Position numbers and translations under genes: made by a program. Below the pieces are notes generated by a model that was not told the DNA's origin, did no database searches, and was given only the letters and a program-made list of their open reading frames with translations. DNA of 64,000 nt. Source: Tepidimonas sediminis. GTDB taxonomy: Bacteria > Pseudomonadota > Gammaproteobacteria > Burkholderiales > Burkholderiaceae_C. This document shows positions 18,886 to 33,097 of the stretch, in pieces (positions within the stretch are counted from its first letter, which is position 1; each line of letters opens with the position of its first letter). The stretch lies in contig NZ_VJND01000005.1 in assembly GCF_007556605.1 (NCBI RefSeq), forward strand, positions 62,001-126,000, in the 5' to 3' direction.

Positions 18886-19368
18886 ATGAGCGCCACCCCG
18901 CCCACCCCCACCGACCCCCAGGCGCTGGCCGAGGCCGCCGCCGCCGCGATGTGGTCGCGCGACCGCGCCTGCCAGGCGCTGGGCATGCGGCTGGAGGCCA
19001 TCGGCCCCGGGCGCGCGGTGATGTCGATGCCGGTGCGCGCCGACATGGTCAATGGCCACGCGATGTGCCACGGCGGGCTGATCTTCACGCTGGCCGACAG
19101 CGCGTTCGCCTACGCCTGCAACAGCCACAACCACAACACCGTGGCCTCGGCGTGCCAGATCGATTTCCTGAGCCCGGCGCGCGAGGGCGAGGTGCTGGAG
19201 GCCGAGGCGGTGGAGCGCGCGCTGGCCGGCCGCAGCGGCGTCTACGACATCACGGTGCGCGTGCGCGGCGGGCGCGTGGTGGCGCTATTCCGCGGCAAGA
19301 GCCATCGCATCGGTGGTGAGGTGATCGCCGGCCTGCAGCAGGCCGACGGCCGTGCCGGCGCCGCCTGA
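18886..19368 (+). CDS. paaI: Hydroxyphenylacetyl-CoA thioesterase PaaI
   Basis: 160 residues with a single hotdog domain. HAMCHGGLIFTLADSAFAYACN is the PaaI signature, with the catalytic Asp in TLADSAF. It hydrolyses hydroxylated or ring-opened phenylacetyl-CoA by-products, freeing trapped CoA. The start codon has no ribosome site and sits two bases after the operator arm, so the transcript may be nearly leaderless. It is the first of a run of same-strand genes extending to the thiolase at 32961. Confidence 0.94.
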   Translation: MSATPPTPTDPQALAEAAAAAMWSRDRACQALGMRLEAIGPGRAVMSMPVRADMVNGHAMCHGGLIFTLADSAFAYACNSHNHNTVASACQIDFLSPAREGEVLEAEAVERALAGRSGVYDITVRVRGGRVVALFRGKSHRIGGEVIAGLQQADGRAGAA

Positions 19369-19418
19369 GACCACCGAGCCGACGAGACACGACCTGGCAG
19401 GACAGAGGAGACCCGACG

Positions 19419-20744
19419 ATGCCCGTCAAAGCCCCGCGCCCCGGCGACCTGGAGCCGATCGAGACCGCCAGCCGCGACGAGATCGCGGCGCTGCAGCTCG
19501 AGCGCCTGAAGTGGAGCGTGCGCCACGCCTACGAGAACGTGCCGCACTACCGCGCCAAGTTCGACGCCGCCGGCGTCCATCCGGACGACCTCAAGACGCT
19601 GGCGGACCTGGCCAAGTTTCCGTTCACCACCAAGGCGGATCTGCGCGACAACTACCCGTTCGGCATGTTCGCCGTGCCACGCGAGCGCGTGGTGCGCATC
19701 CATGCCTCCTCCGGCACCACCGGCAAGCCCACCGTCGTCGGCTACACCCAGCGCGACATCGACACCTGGGCGCATCTGGTGGCGCGCTCCATCCGCGCCG
19801 CCGGCGGCCGCCCCGGCGACATCGTGCACGTGGCCTACGGCTACGGCCTGTTCACCGGCGGGCTGGGCGCGCATTACGGCGCCGAGCGGCTGGGCTGCAC
19901 CGTCATTCCGATGTCGGGCGGGCAGACCGAGCGCCAGGTGCAGCTGATCATGGACTTCAAGCCCGACATCATCATGGTGACGCCGTCGTACTCGCTGGTG
20001 ATCGCCGAGGAGTTCGAGCGGCTGGGCATCCCGCCGGAGCAGATCCCGCTCAAGGTCGGCATCTTCGGCGCCGAGCCTTGGGGCGAGGGCATGCGCGCCG
20101 AGATCGAGCGCAAGCTGGGGCTGGACGCGGTGGACATCTACGGCCTGTCCGAGGTGATGGGGCCGGGCGTGGCCAACGAGTGCATCGAAAGCAAGGACGG
20201 CCCGGTGATCTGGGAGGATCACTTCTACCCCGAGATCATCGACCCCGACACCGGCGAGGTGCTGCCCGACGGCGAGGAGGGCGAACTCGTCTTCACCTCG
20301 CTGACCAAGGAGGCGATGCCCATCATCCGCTACCGCACGCGCGACCGCACGCGGCTGCTGCCGCCCACGTCGCGGTCTTTCCGCCGCATGGGCCGCATCA
20401 CCGGCCGCACCGACGACATGATCATCCTGCGCGGCGTCAACGTCTTTCCGACGCAGATCGAGGAGCAGATCCTGCGCGACGCGCAGCTGTCGGGCAACTA
20501 CCTGCTGGTGCTGACGCGCGAGGGGCATCTGGACCAGCTGGAGGTGCGCTGCGAGCTGCAGCGCCACCTGAGCGGGCGCCTCACGGATGCCGAGCGCGCC
20601 ACCATCGCGCGCGAGCTGCAGCACCGCATCAAGACCTTCATCGGCGTCAGCACCCGCGTGACGGTGCTGGACGCCGACACGCTGCCGCGCACCCAGACCG
20701 GCAAGGCCAGGCGCGTGCAGGACGAGCGGCCGCGGCCGCTGTGA
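19419..20744 (+). CDS. paaK: Phenylacetate-CoA ligase
   Basis: 441 residues, typical for PaaK. The AMP-binding P-loop [14 protein letters not shown] is near 100-113, [10 protein letters not shown] is the A5 motif, and [15 protein letters not shown] is in the C-terminal lid. It activates phenylacetate with ATP and CoA, the entry step. The ATG at 19419 follows a GAGGAGA ribosome site. It lies 50 bp after paaI and 19 bp before paaA. Confidence 0.97.
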   Translation: MPVKAPRPGDLEPIETASRDEIAALQLERLKWSVRHAYENVPHYRAKFDAAGVHPDDLKTLADLAKFPFTTKADLRDNYPFGMFAVPRERVVRIHASSGTTGKPTVVGYTQRDIDTWAHLVARSIRAAGGRPGDIVHVAYGYGLFTGGLGAHYGAERLGCTVIPMSGGQTERQVQLIMDFKPDIIMVTPSYSLVIAEEFERLGIPPEQIPLKVGIFGAEPWGEGMRAEIERKLGLDAVDIYGLSEVMGPGVANECIESKDGPVIWEDHFYPEIIDPDTGEVLPDGEEGELVFTSLTKEAMPIIRYRTRDRTRLLPPTSRSFRRMGRITGRTDDMIILRGVNVFPTQIEEQILRDAQLSGNYLLVLTREGHLDQLEVRCELQRHLSGRLTDAERATIARELQHRIKTFIGVSTRVTVLDADTLPRTQTGKARRVQDERPRPL

Positions 20745-20763
20745 CCCCACGAGGAGATCCGCC

Positions 20764-21774
20764 ATGTACACCCAAGCGCTGAGCATCCCCGACCCGGCCT
20801 CGGCCAAGGTTCAGCCCATCCAGCCCGACGAGCCGGCCGACAAGCTGGCGGCCTTCCAGGCGCGCATCGACGCCGACGGCCGCATCGAGCCGCAGGACTG
20901 GATGCCCGAGGCCTACCGCCGCACGCTGATCCGCCAGATCAGCCAGCACGCCCACAGCGAGGTGGTGGGCATGCTGCCGGAGGGCAACTGGATCACGCGC
21001 GCGCCCAGCCTCAAGCGCAAGGCCATCCTGCTGGCCAAGGTGCAGGACGAAGGCGGCCACGGTCTCTACCTCTACTCGGCGGCCGAGACGCTGGGGGTCA
21101 GCCGCGCCGAGCTGATCGAGCAGCTGCTGTCGGGCCGCGCCAAGTACAGCTCGATCTTCAACTACCCGACCCTGACCTGGGCCGACGTCGGCGTCATCGG
21201 CTGGCTGGTGGACGGGGCGGCGATCATGAACCAGATCCCGCTGTGCCGCTGCAGCTACGGGCCGTATGCGCGCGCGATGATCCGCATCTGCAAGGAGGAG
21301 AGCTTCCACCAGCGCCAGGGCTACGAGCTGCTGCTGACGATGATGCGCGGCACCGAGGAGCAGCGCCGCATGGTGCAGGACGCGGTCAACCGCTGGTGGT
21401 GGAAGTGCCTGGCGATGTTCGGCCCGCCCGACAGCGCCAGCGTGCACAGCGAGCAGAGCATGCGCTGGGGCATCAAGCGCATCAGCAACGACGAGCTGCG
21501 CCAGAAGTTCGTCGACGCCACCGTGCCGCAGGCCGAGGTGCTGGGCGTGACGCTGCCCGATCCGAAGCTGAAGTGGAACCCCGAGCGCGGCCACTACGAC
21601 TTCGGCGAGATCGACTGGGACGAATTCTGGCGCACCGTCAACGGCCACGGCCCCTGCAACAAGGAGCGGCTGGGCACGCGCATCAAGGCGCACCGCGACG
21701 GCGCCTGGGTGCGCGAGGCGGCGCTGGCGCACGCGCGCAAGCGCCAGGCGCGCGCCGCACGGGCCGCGGCCTGA
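20764..21774 (+). CDS. paaA: 1,2-phenylacetyl-CoA epoxidase, catalytic subunit A
   Basis: 336 residues. The di-iron ligands are visible in QDEGGHG and KEESFHQRQ. PaaA is the oxygen-activating subunit of the PaaABC(D)E monooxygenase, converting phenylacetyl-CoA to the 1,2-epoxide. MYTQALSI at the start and [13 protein letters not shown] near the end are typical. The ATG follows AGGAGA. Oxygen is needed, so the pathway works in aerobic or micro-aerobic conditions. Confidence 0.98.
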   Translation: MYTQALSIPDPASAKVQPIQPDEPADKLAAFQARIDADGRIEPQDWMPEAYRRTLIRQISQHAHSEVVGMLPEGNWITRAPSLKRKAILLAKVQDEGGHGLYLYSAAETLGVSRAELIEQLLSGRAKYSSIFNYPTLTWADVGVIGWLVDGAAIMNQIPLCRCSYGPYARAMIRICKEESFHQRQGYELLLTMMRGTEEQRRMVQDAVNRWWWKCLAMFGPPDSASVHSEQSMRWGIKRISNDELRQKFVDATVPQAEVLGVTLPDPKLKWNPERGHYDFGEIDWDEFWRTVNGHGPCNKERLGTRIKAHRDGAWVREAALAHARKRQARAARAAA

Positions 21775-21806
21775 CGAGGCACCCCCGACGAGAGGAGAGC
21801 GAGACG

Positions 21807-22127
21807 ATGAGCGAGACCACCCCCTCCGGCACCGCCACCCCGGCGCTGAAGGACTGGCCCCTGTGGGAAGTCTTCGTGCGCAGCAAGCAGGGTCTGGAGC
21901 ACAAGCACTGCGGCAGCCTGCACGCGGCCGATGCCACGCACGCGCTGCAGATGGCGCGCGACATCTACACCCGGCGCCAGGAGGGCGTCAGCATCTGGGT
22001 CGTGCCCTCGGCGGCGATCGTCGCCAGCCGGCCCGACGACAAGGGCGAGTTCTTCGAGCCGGCGGCCGACAAGATCTACCGCCACCCGACCTTCTACGAC
22101 ATCCCCGAAGAAGTGGGGCACATGTGA
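21807..22127 (+). CDS. paaB: 1,2-phenylacetyl-CoA epoxidase, subunit B
   Basis: 106 residues. WEVFVRSKQGLEHKHCGSLHA and the IYTRRQEGVSIWVV stretch identify PaaB, a small subunit bridging PaaAC heterodimers. The ATG at 21807 has AGAGGAGA upstream; the frame stays open earlier but over the paaA tail. The stop shares one base with the paaC start (TGATG). Confidence 0.97.
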   Translation: MSETTPSGTATPALKDWPLWEVFVRSKQGLEHKHCGSLHAADATHALQMARDIYTRRQEGVSIWVVPSAAIVASRPDDKGEFFEPAADKIYRHPTFYDIPEEVGHM

Positions 22128-22930
22128 TGGACGCCGTGGCCACCGAGACGACCGTGCTGGTCGACTACCTGCTGCACCTGGGCGACAACGCACTGGTGCT
22201 GGCGCAGCGCAACTGCCAGTGGTGCGGCGTCGGCCCGGTGCTGGAGGAGGACCTGGCGCTGGCCAACCAGAGCCTGGACCTGATCGGGCAGGCGCGCCTG
22301 CTGTACCAGGAGGTGGCGCGGCTGGAAGGCGGCGACGCCACCGAGGACACCTACGCCTACTGGCGCGACGCGCACCAGTTCCGCAACTACGTGCTGCTGG
22401 AGCTGCCGGCCAGCCTGCCGCGCGTCGGCTACGCCCAGGGCGACATGGACTGGGGCGTGACGCTGGCGCGCAACTTCCTCTACAGCGCGCTGATGGTGCC
22501 GCTGTGGGACGCGCTGCAGGCCAGCCGCCACGAGCCGCTGGCGGCGATCGCCGCCAAGTCGCTGAAGGAGGCGCGCTACCACCTGCGCCACGCCAGCGAA
22601 TGGGTGGTGCGCCTGGGCGACGGCACCGACGAGTCGCACGCGCGCATGCAGGCCGCCTTCGACCACCTGATGCCGTACACGCAGGAGTTCTGGGCGCCGA
22701 GCGACTTCGAGCGCGCGGCGGTGCAGGCCGGCGTCGGCGTCGACGTGGCGGGTCTGCGCGACGTCTGGCGCGCCACCGTGGCGGCGACGCTGGAAGACGC
22801 CACGCTGCGCCTGCCGAGCGACGAGGGCTACGTGCCGCAGGGCAAGACCGGGCTGCACTCCGAGCACCTGAGCTACCTGCTGGCGGAGATGCAGTCGGTG
22901 GCGCGCGCCCACCCCGGCGCGCAGTGGTGA
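22127..22930 (+). CDS. paaC: 1,2-phenylacetyl-CoA epoxidase, structural subunit C
   Basis: 267 residues. It has the ferritin-like helical fold of PaaA (LANQSLDLIGQARLLYQ, SLKEARYHLRHASEW) and pairs with PaaA as the structural partner. Its ATG shares a base with the paaB stop, so translation is coupled. paaD begins 23 bp after the stop, or overlaps it if an upstream GTG is used. Confidence 0.97.
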   Translation: MDAVATETTVLVDYLLHLGDNALVLAQRNCQWCGVGPVLEEDLALANQSLDLIGQARLLYQEVARLEGGDATEDTYAYWRDAHQFRNYVLLELPASLPRVGYAQGDMDWGVTLARNFLYSALMVPLWDALQASRHEPLAAIAAKSLKEARYHLRHASEWVVRLGDGTDESHARMQAAFDHLMPYTQEFWAPSDFERAAVQAGVGVDVAGLRDVWRATVAATLEDATLRLPSDEGYVPQGKTGLHSEHLSYLLAEMQSVARAHPGAQW

Positions 22931-22953
22931 GCCACCCCGCCGGAGCCCCCGCC

Positions 22954-23499
22954 ATGACCGCCGCCCTGCCCACCGTCGACGAGGCGCTGCTGGCGCGCGT
23001 GCGCGCCGCGCTGGAGGCGCTCACCGATCCGGAGATCCCGGTGGTGACGCTGGCCGACATGGGCATCCTGCGCGACGTGCGCGCCGCCGCCGACGATCCG
23101 GCGCTGGTGGAGGTGGTCATCACGCCCACCTACAGCGGCTGCCCGGCGATGGCGCAGATCGAGGACGACGTGCGCGCGACGCTCGAGCGCCTGGGCGTGC
23201 CGGCGCGGGTGGTCACGCAGCTGGCCCCCGCCTGGACCACCGACTGGATGAGCGAGGCGGCGCGCGCCAAGCTGCGCGCCTACGGCATCGCGCCGCCGGG
23301 CCGCTGCGCCGGGCCGACGCCGGCCGGCGAGCGCGTGCTGCGCTTCGTGCCGCGCGCCGCCGGCGACGAGGCGGTGGCCTGCCCGCGCTGCGGCTCCACG
23401 CACACGCGCGAGGTGTCGCGCTTCGGCTCCACCGCCTGCAAGGCGCTGTGGCAGTGCCTGGACTGCCGCGAGCCGTTCGACCACTTCAAACCCCATTGA
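22954..23499 (+). CDS. paaD: Phenylacetyl-CoA epoxidase assembly protein PaaD
   Basis: 181 residues. The N-terminal MIP18/DUF59 domain (LTDPEIPVVTLADMGI, then PTYSGCPA) resembles iron-sulfur assembly factors. The C-terminus has a four-cysteine zinc ribbon, CPRC and CLDC. It is thought to help mature the PaaE iron-sulfur centre or the di-iron site. I chose the ATG at 22954 with GGAG upstream; a GTG at 22927 overlapping the paaC stop would add nine residues. Confidence 0.94.
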   Translation: MTAALPTVDEALLARVRAALEALTDPEIPVVTLADMGILRDVRAAADDPALVEVVITPTYSGCPAMAQIEDDVRATLERLGVPARVVTQLAPAWTTDWMSEAARAKLRAYGIAPPGRCAGPTPAGERVLRFVPRAAGDEAVACPRCGSTHTREVSRFGSTACKALWQCLDCREPFDHFKPH

Positions 23500-23529
23500 C
23501 CCCCCAAGAAAGAACAGCGAGGCGCCCCG

Positions 23530-24627
23530 ATGAGCGTGCCGCGATTCCATCCCCTGATGATCAAGCGCGTCAGCCCCGAGGCGGGCGGCGCGGTGGCGGT
23601 CACCTTCGCCGTGCCCGAGGAGCTGCGCGAGACCTTCCGCTTCGAGCCCGGGCAGTACCTGACGCTGCGCGCGCGGCTCGATGGCGAGGAGCTGCGGCGC
23701 AATTATTCGATCTGCAGTCCGCGCTCGCGCTACGAGCGCTGGGGTGAGCTGGAGATCGGCATCAAGCCGGTGGCCGGCGGGCGCTTCTCCAACTGGGCGG
23801 TGCAGTCGCTGCACCCCGGCCAGGTGATGGAGGTGATGCCGCCGCAGGGCCGCTTCACCGTGCAGCGGCCGCGCGCGCTGCACCGGGTGGGCTTTGCCGC
23901 CGGCTCGGGCATCACGCCGATCCTGTCGATCGTGGCCAGCACGCTGGAGGAGCAGCCGCACAGCAAGTTCACGCTGGTCTACGGCAACCGCCGCACCGCC
24001 AGCATCATGTTCAACGAGGCGCTGCAGGACCTCAAGGACCGCTACCCGGATCGCTTCACGATGATCCACGTGCTGTCGCGCCAGGCGCAGGAGGTCGACC
24101 TGCTGCAGGGACGGCTGGACGAGGCCAAGGTGCGCGCGATCATGGACGCGCTGCTGCCGCCGGCCAGCATGGACGAGGTCTTCATCTGCGGGCCGGAGGC
24201 GATGATCCAGGCCACCGAGCGTGCGCTGCTGGCCGCGGGCGTGCCGGCGCAGCGCATCCACAGCGAGCGCTTCACCACCGACCCCGCCCAGGCCGCCAAG
24301 GTGCAGGCCGACGTCGACGCGGCCGAGGCACGCCGCGCCGCGCACGCCGCCGCCCAGGCCATCGTCGTGCTGGACGGCAAGCAGCACGAGGTGCCGATCG
24401 GCTCCGGCGAAGCGGTGCTGGACGCGGCGCTGGAGGCGGGGCTGGACCTGCCGTACTCGTGCAAGGGCGGCGTCTGCAGCACCTGTCGTGCCAAGGTGCT
24501 GGAGGGCCGCGTGACGATGGAGCGCAACTTCGGCCTGACCGAGGCCGAGGTGGCGGCCGGGTTTGTGCTGACTTGCCAGGCCCGGGCCTGCACGCCGAAA
24601 CTGGTGCTGAGTTTCGACGAGCGCTAG
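23530..24627 (+). CDS. paaE: 1,2-phenylacetyl-CoA epoxidase, reductase subunit E
   Basis: 365 residues. A FAD-binding barrel (RRNYSICSPRS) and an NAD(P)H domain (AAGSGITPILSIV, FICGPEAMIQ) are followed by a C-terminal plant-type 2Fe-2S ferredoxin with CKGGVCSTCRAK and a last Cys in LTCQA. It feeds electrons from NADPH to the PaaABC oxygenase. The stop is directly followed by an inverted repeat before the transporter genes. Confidence 0.97.
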   Translation: MSVPRFHPLMIKRVSPEAGGAVAVTFAVPEELRETFRFEPGQYLTLRARLDGEELRRNYSICSPRSRYERWGELEIGIKPVAGGRFSNWAVQSLHPGQVMEVMPPQGRFTVQRPRALHRVGFAAGSGITPILSIVASTLEEQPHSKFTLVYGNRRTASIMFNEALQDLKDRYPDRFTMIHVLSRQAQEVDLLQGRLDEAKVRAIMDALLPPASMDEVFICGPEAMIQATERALLAAGVPAQRIHSERFTTDPAQAAKVQADVDAAEARRAAHAAAQAIVVLDGKQHEVPIGSGEAVLDAALEAGLDLPYSCKGGVCSTCRAKVLEGRVTMERNFGLTEAEVAAGFVLTCQARACTPKLVLSFDER

Positions 24628-24647
24628 GCATGCACGATAATGCATGC
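24628..24647. repeat. Inverted repeat between paaE and the transporter
   Basis: GCATGCA-CGATAA-TGCATGC, perfect 7-bp arms with a 6-base centre, starting directly after the paaE stop. There is no T-run, so a terminator is unlikely. GATAAT (24636-24641) in the centre could be a -10, in which case the arms would be an operator. The remaining 79 bp to the next start show only a CTCGAGGAGA ribosome site. Confidence 0.55.
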
Positions 24648-24726
24648 TGCGGCGCATGACCTGGTGCGGGCGAGGTGGGACATGCACCATCCTGCCCGCG
24701 CGTTGACCACCCTCGAGGAGACCACG

Positions 24727-25872
24727 ATGAAACTGCGCAAGACCCTGCTCGCCCTGGCCGCCGTCGCCGGGCTGAGCACCGCCTGGGCCGACATCAACGT
24801 CGGCGTCACGCTGTCGACCACCGGGCCGGCCGCGTCGCTGGGCATCCCGGAAAAGAACACCGTCGCGTTGATGCCCAAGACCATCGCCGGCGAGAAGGTC
24901 AACTACATCGTGCTGGACGACGCCAGCGACACCACCGCCGCCGTCACCAACGCGCGCAAGCTGATCAGCGAAAACAAGGTCGACGTCATCGTCGGCTCCA
25001 CCACCACGCCCAACTCGCTGGCGATGATCGACGCGGTGGCCGAGGCGCGCGTGCCGATGATCTCGCTGGCGGCCTCGGCGCGCATCGTCGAACCGGTGGA
25101 CGACAAGAAGCGCTGGGTGTTCAAGACGCCGCAGAACGACATCCTGATGGCGATGGCCATTGCCACCCACATGGCCGACAACGGCGTGCGCAACGTGGCC
25201 TTCATCGGTTTTGCCGACGCCTACGGCGAGGGCTGGTACCAGGAGTTCGCCAAGGCGGCCGGGCTGAAGAAGCTCAACATCGTCGCCAACGAGCGCTACA
25301 ACCGCACCGACACCTCCGTCACCGGCCAGGTGCTCAAAATCATCGCGGCGCGGCCTGACGCGGTGCTGATCGCCGGCTCGGGCACGCCGGCGGCGCTGCC
25401 GCAGAAGACGCTGAAGGAGCGCGGCTACGCCGGCAAGATCTACCAGACCCACGGCGTGGCCAACAACGACTTCCTGCGCGTCTGCGGCAAGGACTGCGAG
25501 GGCACGCTGCTGCCCGCCGGCCCGATGCTGGTGGCCGACCAGCTCCCCAACGACCATCCGGTCAAGAAGTCGGCCCAGGCCTACGTCAAGGCCTACGAGG
25601 ACGCCTACGGCAAGGGCAGCGTGACCACCTTCGGCGGCCATGCCTGGGACGCCGGGCTGCTGCTGCAGGCCGCGGTGCCCGAGGCGCTCAAGAAGGCCAA
25701 GCCCGGCACGGCCGAATTCCGGGCGGCGCTGCGCGACGCGCTGGAAAACGTCAAGAACGTGGCTGGCGCGCACGGCATCTTCAACATGTCGCCGACCGAC
25801 CACAACGGGCTGGATCAGCGCGCGCGCGTGATGGTGCGCGTCGACAACGGCACCTGGAAGTACGCGCCCTGA
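24727..25872 (+). CDS. ABC transporter substrate-binding protein, LivK/type I family, in the paa cluster
   Basis: 381 residues. A cleavable signal peptide (about 1-21, ending STAWA) is followed by a periplasmic-binding fold of the branched-chain amino acid type. IVGSTTTPNSLAM and MISLAASARIVEP form the ligand cleft, and GHAWDAGLLL is near the end. Its place between paaE and paaZ suggests an aromatic acid such as phenylacetate rather than leucine; that is inference. The ATG has GAGGAGA upstream. The permease genes follow in the same direction after 5 bp. Confidence 0.93.
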   Translation: MKLRKTLLALAAVAGLSTAWADINVGVTLSTTGPAASLGIPEKNTVALMPKTIAGEKVNYIVLDDASDTTAAVTNARKLISENKVDVIVGSTTTPNSLAMIDAVAEARVPMISLAASARIVEPVDDKKRWVFKTPQNDILMAMAIATHMADNGVRNVAFIGFADAYGEGWYQEFAKAAGLKKLNIVANERYNRTDTSVTGQVLKIIAARPDAVLIAGSGTPAALPQKTLKERGYAGKIYQTHGVANNDFLRVCGKDCEGTLLPAGPMLVADQLPNDHPVKKSAQAYVKAYEDAYGKGSVTTFGGHAWDAGLLLQAAVPEALKKAKPGTAEFRAALRDALENVKNVAGAHGIFNMSPTDHNGLDQRARVMVRVDNGTWKYAP

Positions 25873-25877
25873 GCTGA

Positions 25878-26906
25878 ATGGACCTGCAGATCGCCCTCTT
25901 CCTGGCGCAGGACGGCATCGTCAACGGCGCCGTCTACGCGCTGATGGCGCTGGCCTTGGTGCTGGTGTTCTCGGTCACGCGCGTGATCTTCGTGCCGCAA
26001 GGCGAGCTGGTGGCGTACGCGGCGCTGGCGATGGCGGCGCTGCAGGCCGGCGCCACGCCCGGCATCCTGTGGCTGCTGCTGGCCATGGCCGCCGCGGTGC
26101 TGGCGCTGGAGCTGTGGCGCCAGCACCGCGGCGCCACCGTGGACTGGTGGTCCACGCTGCTGTGGTGCGTGGTGCTGCCGGCGCTGGCGGTGCTGGCGCT
26201 GCTGGTCTGGCGCCCCGCCACCCCGCTGGCGCAGGCGCTGGCGGTGCTGCTGCTGGTCACGCCGCTGGGGCCGCTGACGTACCGGCTGGCGTTCCGGCCG
26301 CTGGCGCACGCCACGGTGCTGGTGCTGCTGATCGTGGCGGTGGCGCTGCACGGCGTGCTGATGGGGCTGGGCCTGTGGTTCTTCGGCGCCGAGGGCTCGC
26401 GCACGCCGCCGTTTTCCGAGGCCCGGCTGGAGCTGGGCGGCATTCCGGTCAGCGGTCAGGCGCTGGTGGTGGTGGGCGTGACGGTGGTGCTGGTGCTGGC
26501 GATGTTCGCCTTCTTCGAGCGCACGCTGCTGGGCAAGGCGCTGCGCGCCACCGCGATCAACCGCGTCGGCGCGCGCCTGATGGGCATCCCGACCGAGCTG
26601 TCGGGTGACCTGAGCTTCGCGCTGGCGGCGGCCATCGGGGCGGTCTCGGGTCTGCTGATCGCGCCGATCACGACGATCTATTACGACACCGGCTTCCTGG
26701 TCGGGCTGAAGGGGTTCGTGGCCGCGATCATCGGCGGGCTGGCCAGTTACCCGCTGGCGCTGCTGGGCGCGGTGCTGGTGGGACAGCTGGAGGCGTTCGC
26801 GTCGTTCTGGGCCAGCGCGTTCAAGGAGGTGCTGGTGTTCACGCTGATCATCCCGGTGCTGCTGTGGCGCTCGCTGCGCAGCCACCACGTGGAGGACGAG
26901 GAATGA
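25878..26906 (+). CDS. ABC transporter permease, LivH type
   Basis: 342 residues, mostly hydrophobic helices. [29 protein letters not shown] is the LivH entry helix and [18 protein letters not shown] the EAA-like cytoplasmic loop that touches the ATPase. It is longer than a usual LivH (about 290-300); the extra is around residues 75-115, holding a charged segment ([12 protein letters not shown]) and one more helix. Its stop overlaps the start of the next gene by four bases. Confidence 0.92.
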   Translation: MDLQIALFLAQDGIVNGAVYALMALALVLVFSVTRVIFVPQGELVAYAALAMAALQAGATPGILWLLLAMAAAVLALELWRQHRGATVDWWSTLLWCVVLPALAVLALLVWRPATPLAQALAVLLLVTPLGPLTYRLAFRPLAHATVLVLLIVAVALHGVLMGLGLWFFGAEGSRTPPFSEARLELGGIPVSGQALVVVGVTVVLVLAMFAFFERTLLGKALRATAINRVGARLMGIPTELSGDLSFALAAAIGAVSGLLIAPITTIYYDTGFLVGLKGFVAAIIGGLASYPLALLGAVLVGQLEAFASFWASAFKEVLVFTLIIPVLLWRSLRSHHVEDEE

Positions 26907-28776
26907 GCGCGCCGGCCACCCCGACCTCCGCGGCGGCGCCACTGGCCGGCGCGCCCGGCTGGCTGACGACGCGGACGCTCGTGCTGCTGGCGGTGGCGGC
27001 GCTGGCCGCCGCGTGGGGCTGGCTGCCGCCGTTCACGGTGACGCTGCTCAACTACATCGGGCTGCACGCGCTGGTGGCGCTGGGTCTGGTGATGCTGACC
27101 GGCGTGGGCGGCATGACCTCGTTCGGCCAGGCCGCCTTCGTCGGGCTGGGCGCGTACGCCACGGCCTGGGTGTGCACCGCGCCGGCGGTGGCCGAGGCGC
27201 TGGCGGGCGTGCCGCCGGCGCTGCTGCCGTGGCTCGGGCTGGCGCTGGGCCTGGCGCTGACGGCGCTGGTGGCCGGCGTGCTGGGCGCGGTGACGCTGCG
27301 CCTGGGCGGGCACTACCTGCCGCTGGCCACCATCGCCTGGGGGCTGTCGCTCTACTTCCTGTTCGGCAACCTCGGCTTTCTCGGCGGCCACACCGGCATC
27401 ACCGGCATCATGCCGCTGGAGCTGGGGGGGCTGTCGCTGGCCGATCCGCGCCAGCTGGGCGTGCTGATCTGGGCGGTGGTGCTGCTGGCGCTGTGGGCGC
27501 TGCACAACCTGCTGGATTCGCGCACCGGCCGCGCCATCCGCGCGCTCAAGAGCGGGCGCGTGATGGCCGAGTCGATGGGCGTGGACACCGGGCGGCTGCG
27601 CGCGCAGGTGTTCCTGCTGGCGGCGCTGCTGGCGGCGCTGTCGGGCTGGCTGTACGCGCACCTGCAGCGCTTCGTCAACCCGACGCCGTTCAACATCAAC
27701 ATCGGCATCGAATACCTGTTCATGGCGGTGGTCGGCGGCAGCGGTCACCTGTGGGGCGCGGTCTTGGGCGCCACGCTGATCGCGCTGCTGAAGGAGCAGC
27801 TGCAGGACTGGCTGCCGCGGCTGCTGGGCACCAGCGGCAACTTCGAGATCATCGTCTTCGGCCTGCTGATGATGGTGGTGCTGCAGCGCTACGCCGACGG
27901 CCTGTGGCCGACGCTGGCGCGCTGGGCGCACCGCCTGGGGGTGCGGCCGGCGCCGCCGCGGCTGCCGGCGGCCGCACCGCTGCCGCGCCGGGCGCTGCCG
28001 CCGCCCGGCACCGTGCTGATCGAGGCGCGCGACGTCACCAAGCGCTTCGGCGGCCTGGTGGCCAACAGCCAGGTGTCGCTGGACGTGCGCGCCGGCGAGG
28101 TGCACGCGCTGATCGGCCCCAACGGCGCCGGCAAGAGCACGTTCTTCAACATGATCTCGGGCGTCGACGACCCGACCGAGGGCGAGGTGCGGCTGCTGGG
28201 CGAGCCGATGACCGGCCAGCCGTCGCGGGCGTTCGCGCGCCGCGGGCTGGCGCGCACCTTCCAGCATGTGCGGCTGCTGGGCCAGCGCAGCGTGCTGGAC
28301 AACGTCGCGCTGGGCGCGCACCTGCGCGGGCGGCGCGGCTGGCTGGCCAGCATGCTGCGGCTCGACCGCCACGAGGAGGCGGCGCTGCTGGCGGAGGCGA
28401 TGCGCCAGATCGAGCGCTGCGGGCTGGCCGAGCACGCGCACGCGCCCGCCGGGTCGCTGGCCCTGGGGCAGCAGCGCATCGTCGAGATCGCCCGGGCGCT
28501 GGCGGCCCAGCCGGCGGTGCTGCTGCTGGACGAACCCGCCGCCGGCCTGCGCCACCTGGAGAAGCAGGCGCTGGCGCGGCTGCTGGATCAGCTGCGCCGC
28601 GAGGGGCTGGGCATCCTGATCGTGGAGCACGACATGGAATTCGTGATGAACCTGGCCGACCGCATCACGGTGCTCGACTTCGGCACCGTGATCGCGCGCG
28701 GCACCCCGGCCGAGGTGCAGCGCGACCCGCGCGTGCTGGCGGCCTACCTGGGCGACGACGGGCTGGGGAGCGTGGC

Positions 28777-28780
<4 letters not shown>
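26903..28780 (+). CDS. Fused ABC transporter permease-ATPase, LivM-LivG type
   Basis: 625 residues, two proteins in one chain. Residues 1 to about 350 are a LivM permease ([29 protein letters not shown]). After a Pro-Ala-Arg linker (about 350-370) comes a LivG ATPase with GPNGAGKST (Walker A), [15 protein letters not shown] (signature) and [10 protein letters not shown] (Walker B). The linker is rich in Pro, with no stop or frameshift, so this is a true fusion. Such fusions occur in other Burkholderiales. Start and stop both overlap neighbours by ATGA. Confidence 0.93.
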
Positions 28781-29556
<776 letters not shown>

Positions 29557-29630
29557 TGTCCATCCCGTCGCCGCGCCCGGGCCGGCGCGGCGCTCCCATG
29601 CCGTATCGACCGACCGAGAACCTGATCCCG

Positions 29631-31679
<2,049 letters not shown>

Positions 31680-31758
31680 GCCTCGCATCGGGTGAGAGGT
31701 CGCGTCGTGAGGCGCCTCCCGCCGGTTTCCCTCTTCGATCCCCTTCCGACTGCCTGCC

Positions 31759-32961
<1,203 letters not shown>

Positions 32962-32990
32962 GCGCGGCCGGCCCGCCCGATGGCCGGCGC

Positions 32991-33030
32991 AAAAAAAGAC
33001 CCCCGGCCAGTTGCCGGGGGGTCAAGCCTT
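32991..33030. terminator. Bidirectional rho-independent terminator
   Basis: GACCCCCGGC (32998-33007), a 5-base loop, and GCCGGGGGGTC (33013-33023) form a very stable stem with one bulged G. On the minus strand it is followed by seven Ts (32997-32991), an excellent terminator for the candidate small RNA or the rlmL-side operon. On the plus strand only a short CCTTTT follows, so it also ends the paa run but less ideally. Confidence 0.85.
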
Positions 33031-33091
33031 TTGCTGTCACACACAAAGGCACCCGCTCAGGGAGGAAAAGCGGGGGGTCGCGTAGGACCCG
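32991..33091 (-). ncRNA. Candidate small RNA with an anti-Shine-Dalgarno loop
   Basis: On the minus strand four hairpins follow one another: GGGTC/GACCC (33090-33075), CCCGCT/AGCGGG (33074-33052), GCCTTT/AAAGGC (33050-33026) and the terminator stem (33023-32998) with seven Ts. The second loop reads TTTCCTCCCTG and exposes CCTCCC, complementary to ribosome-binding sites. A promoter-like extended -10 would start the RNA near 33091, directly before the first hairpin, giving about 100 nt. It could instead be the structured 3' end of the rlmL transcript. I do not recognise a known RNA family. Confidence 0.5.
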
Positions 33092-33097
33092 ACGAGA

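Noticed and set aside
22873-25803. A 2.9-kb minus-strand open frame over paaD, paaE and the binding protein
   Set aside because: Antisense shadow of well-identified genes with no family resemblance.
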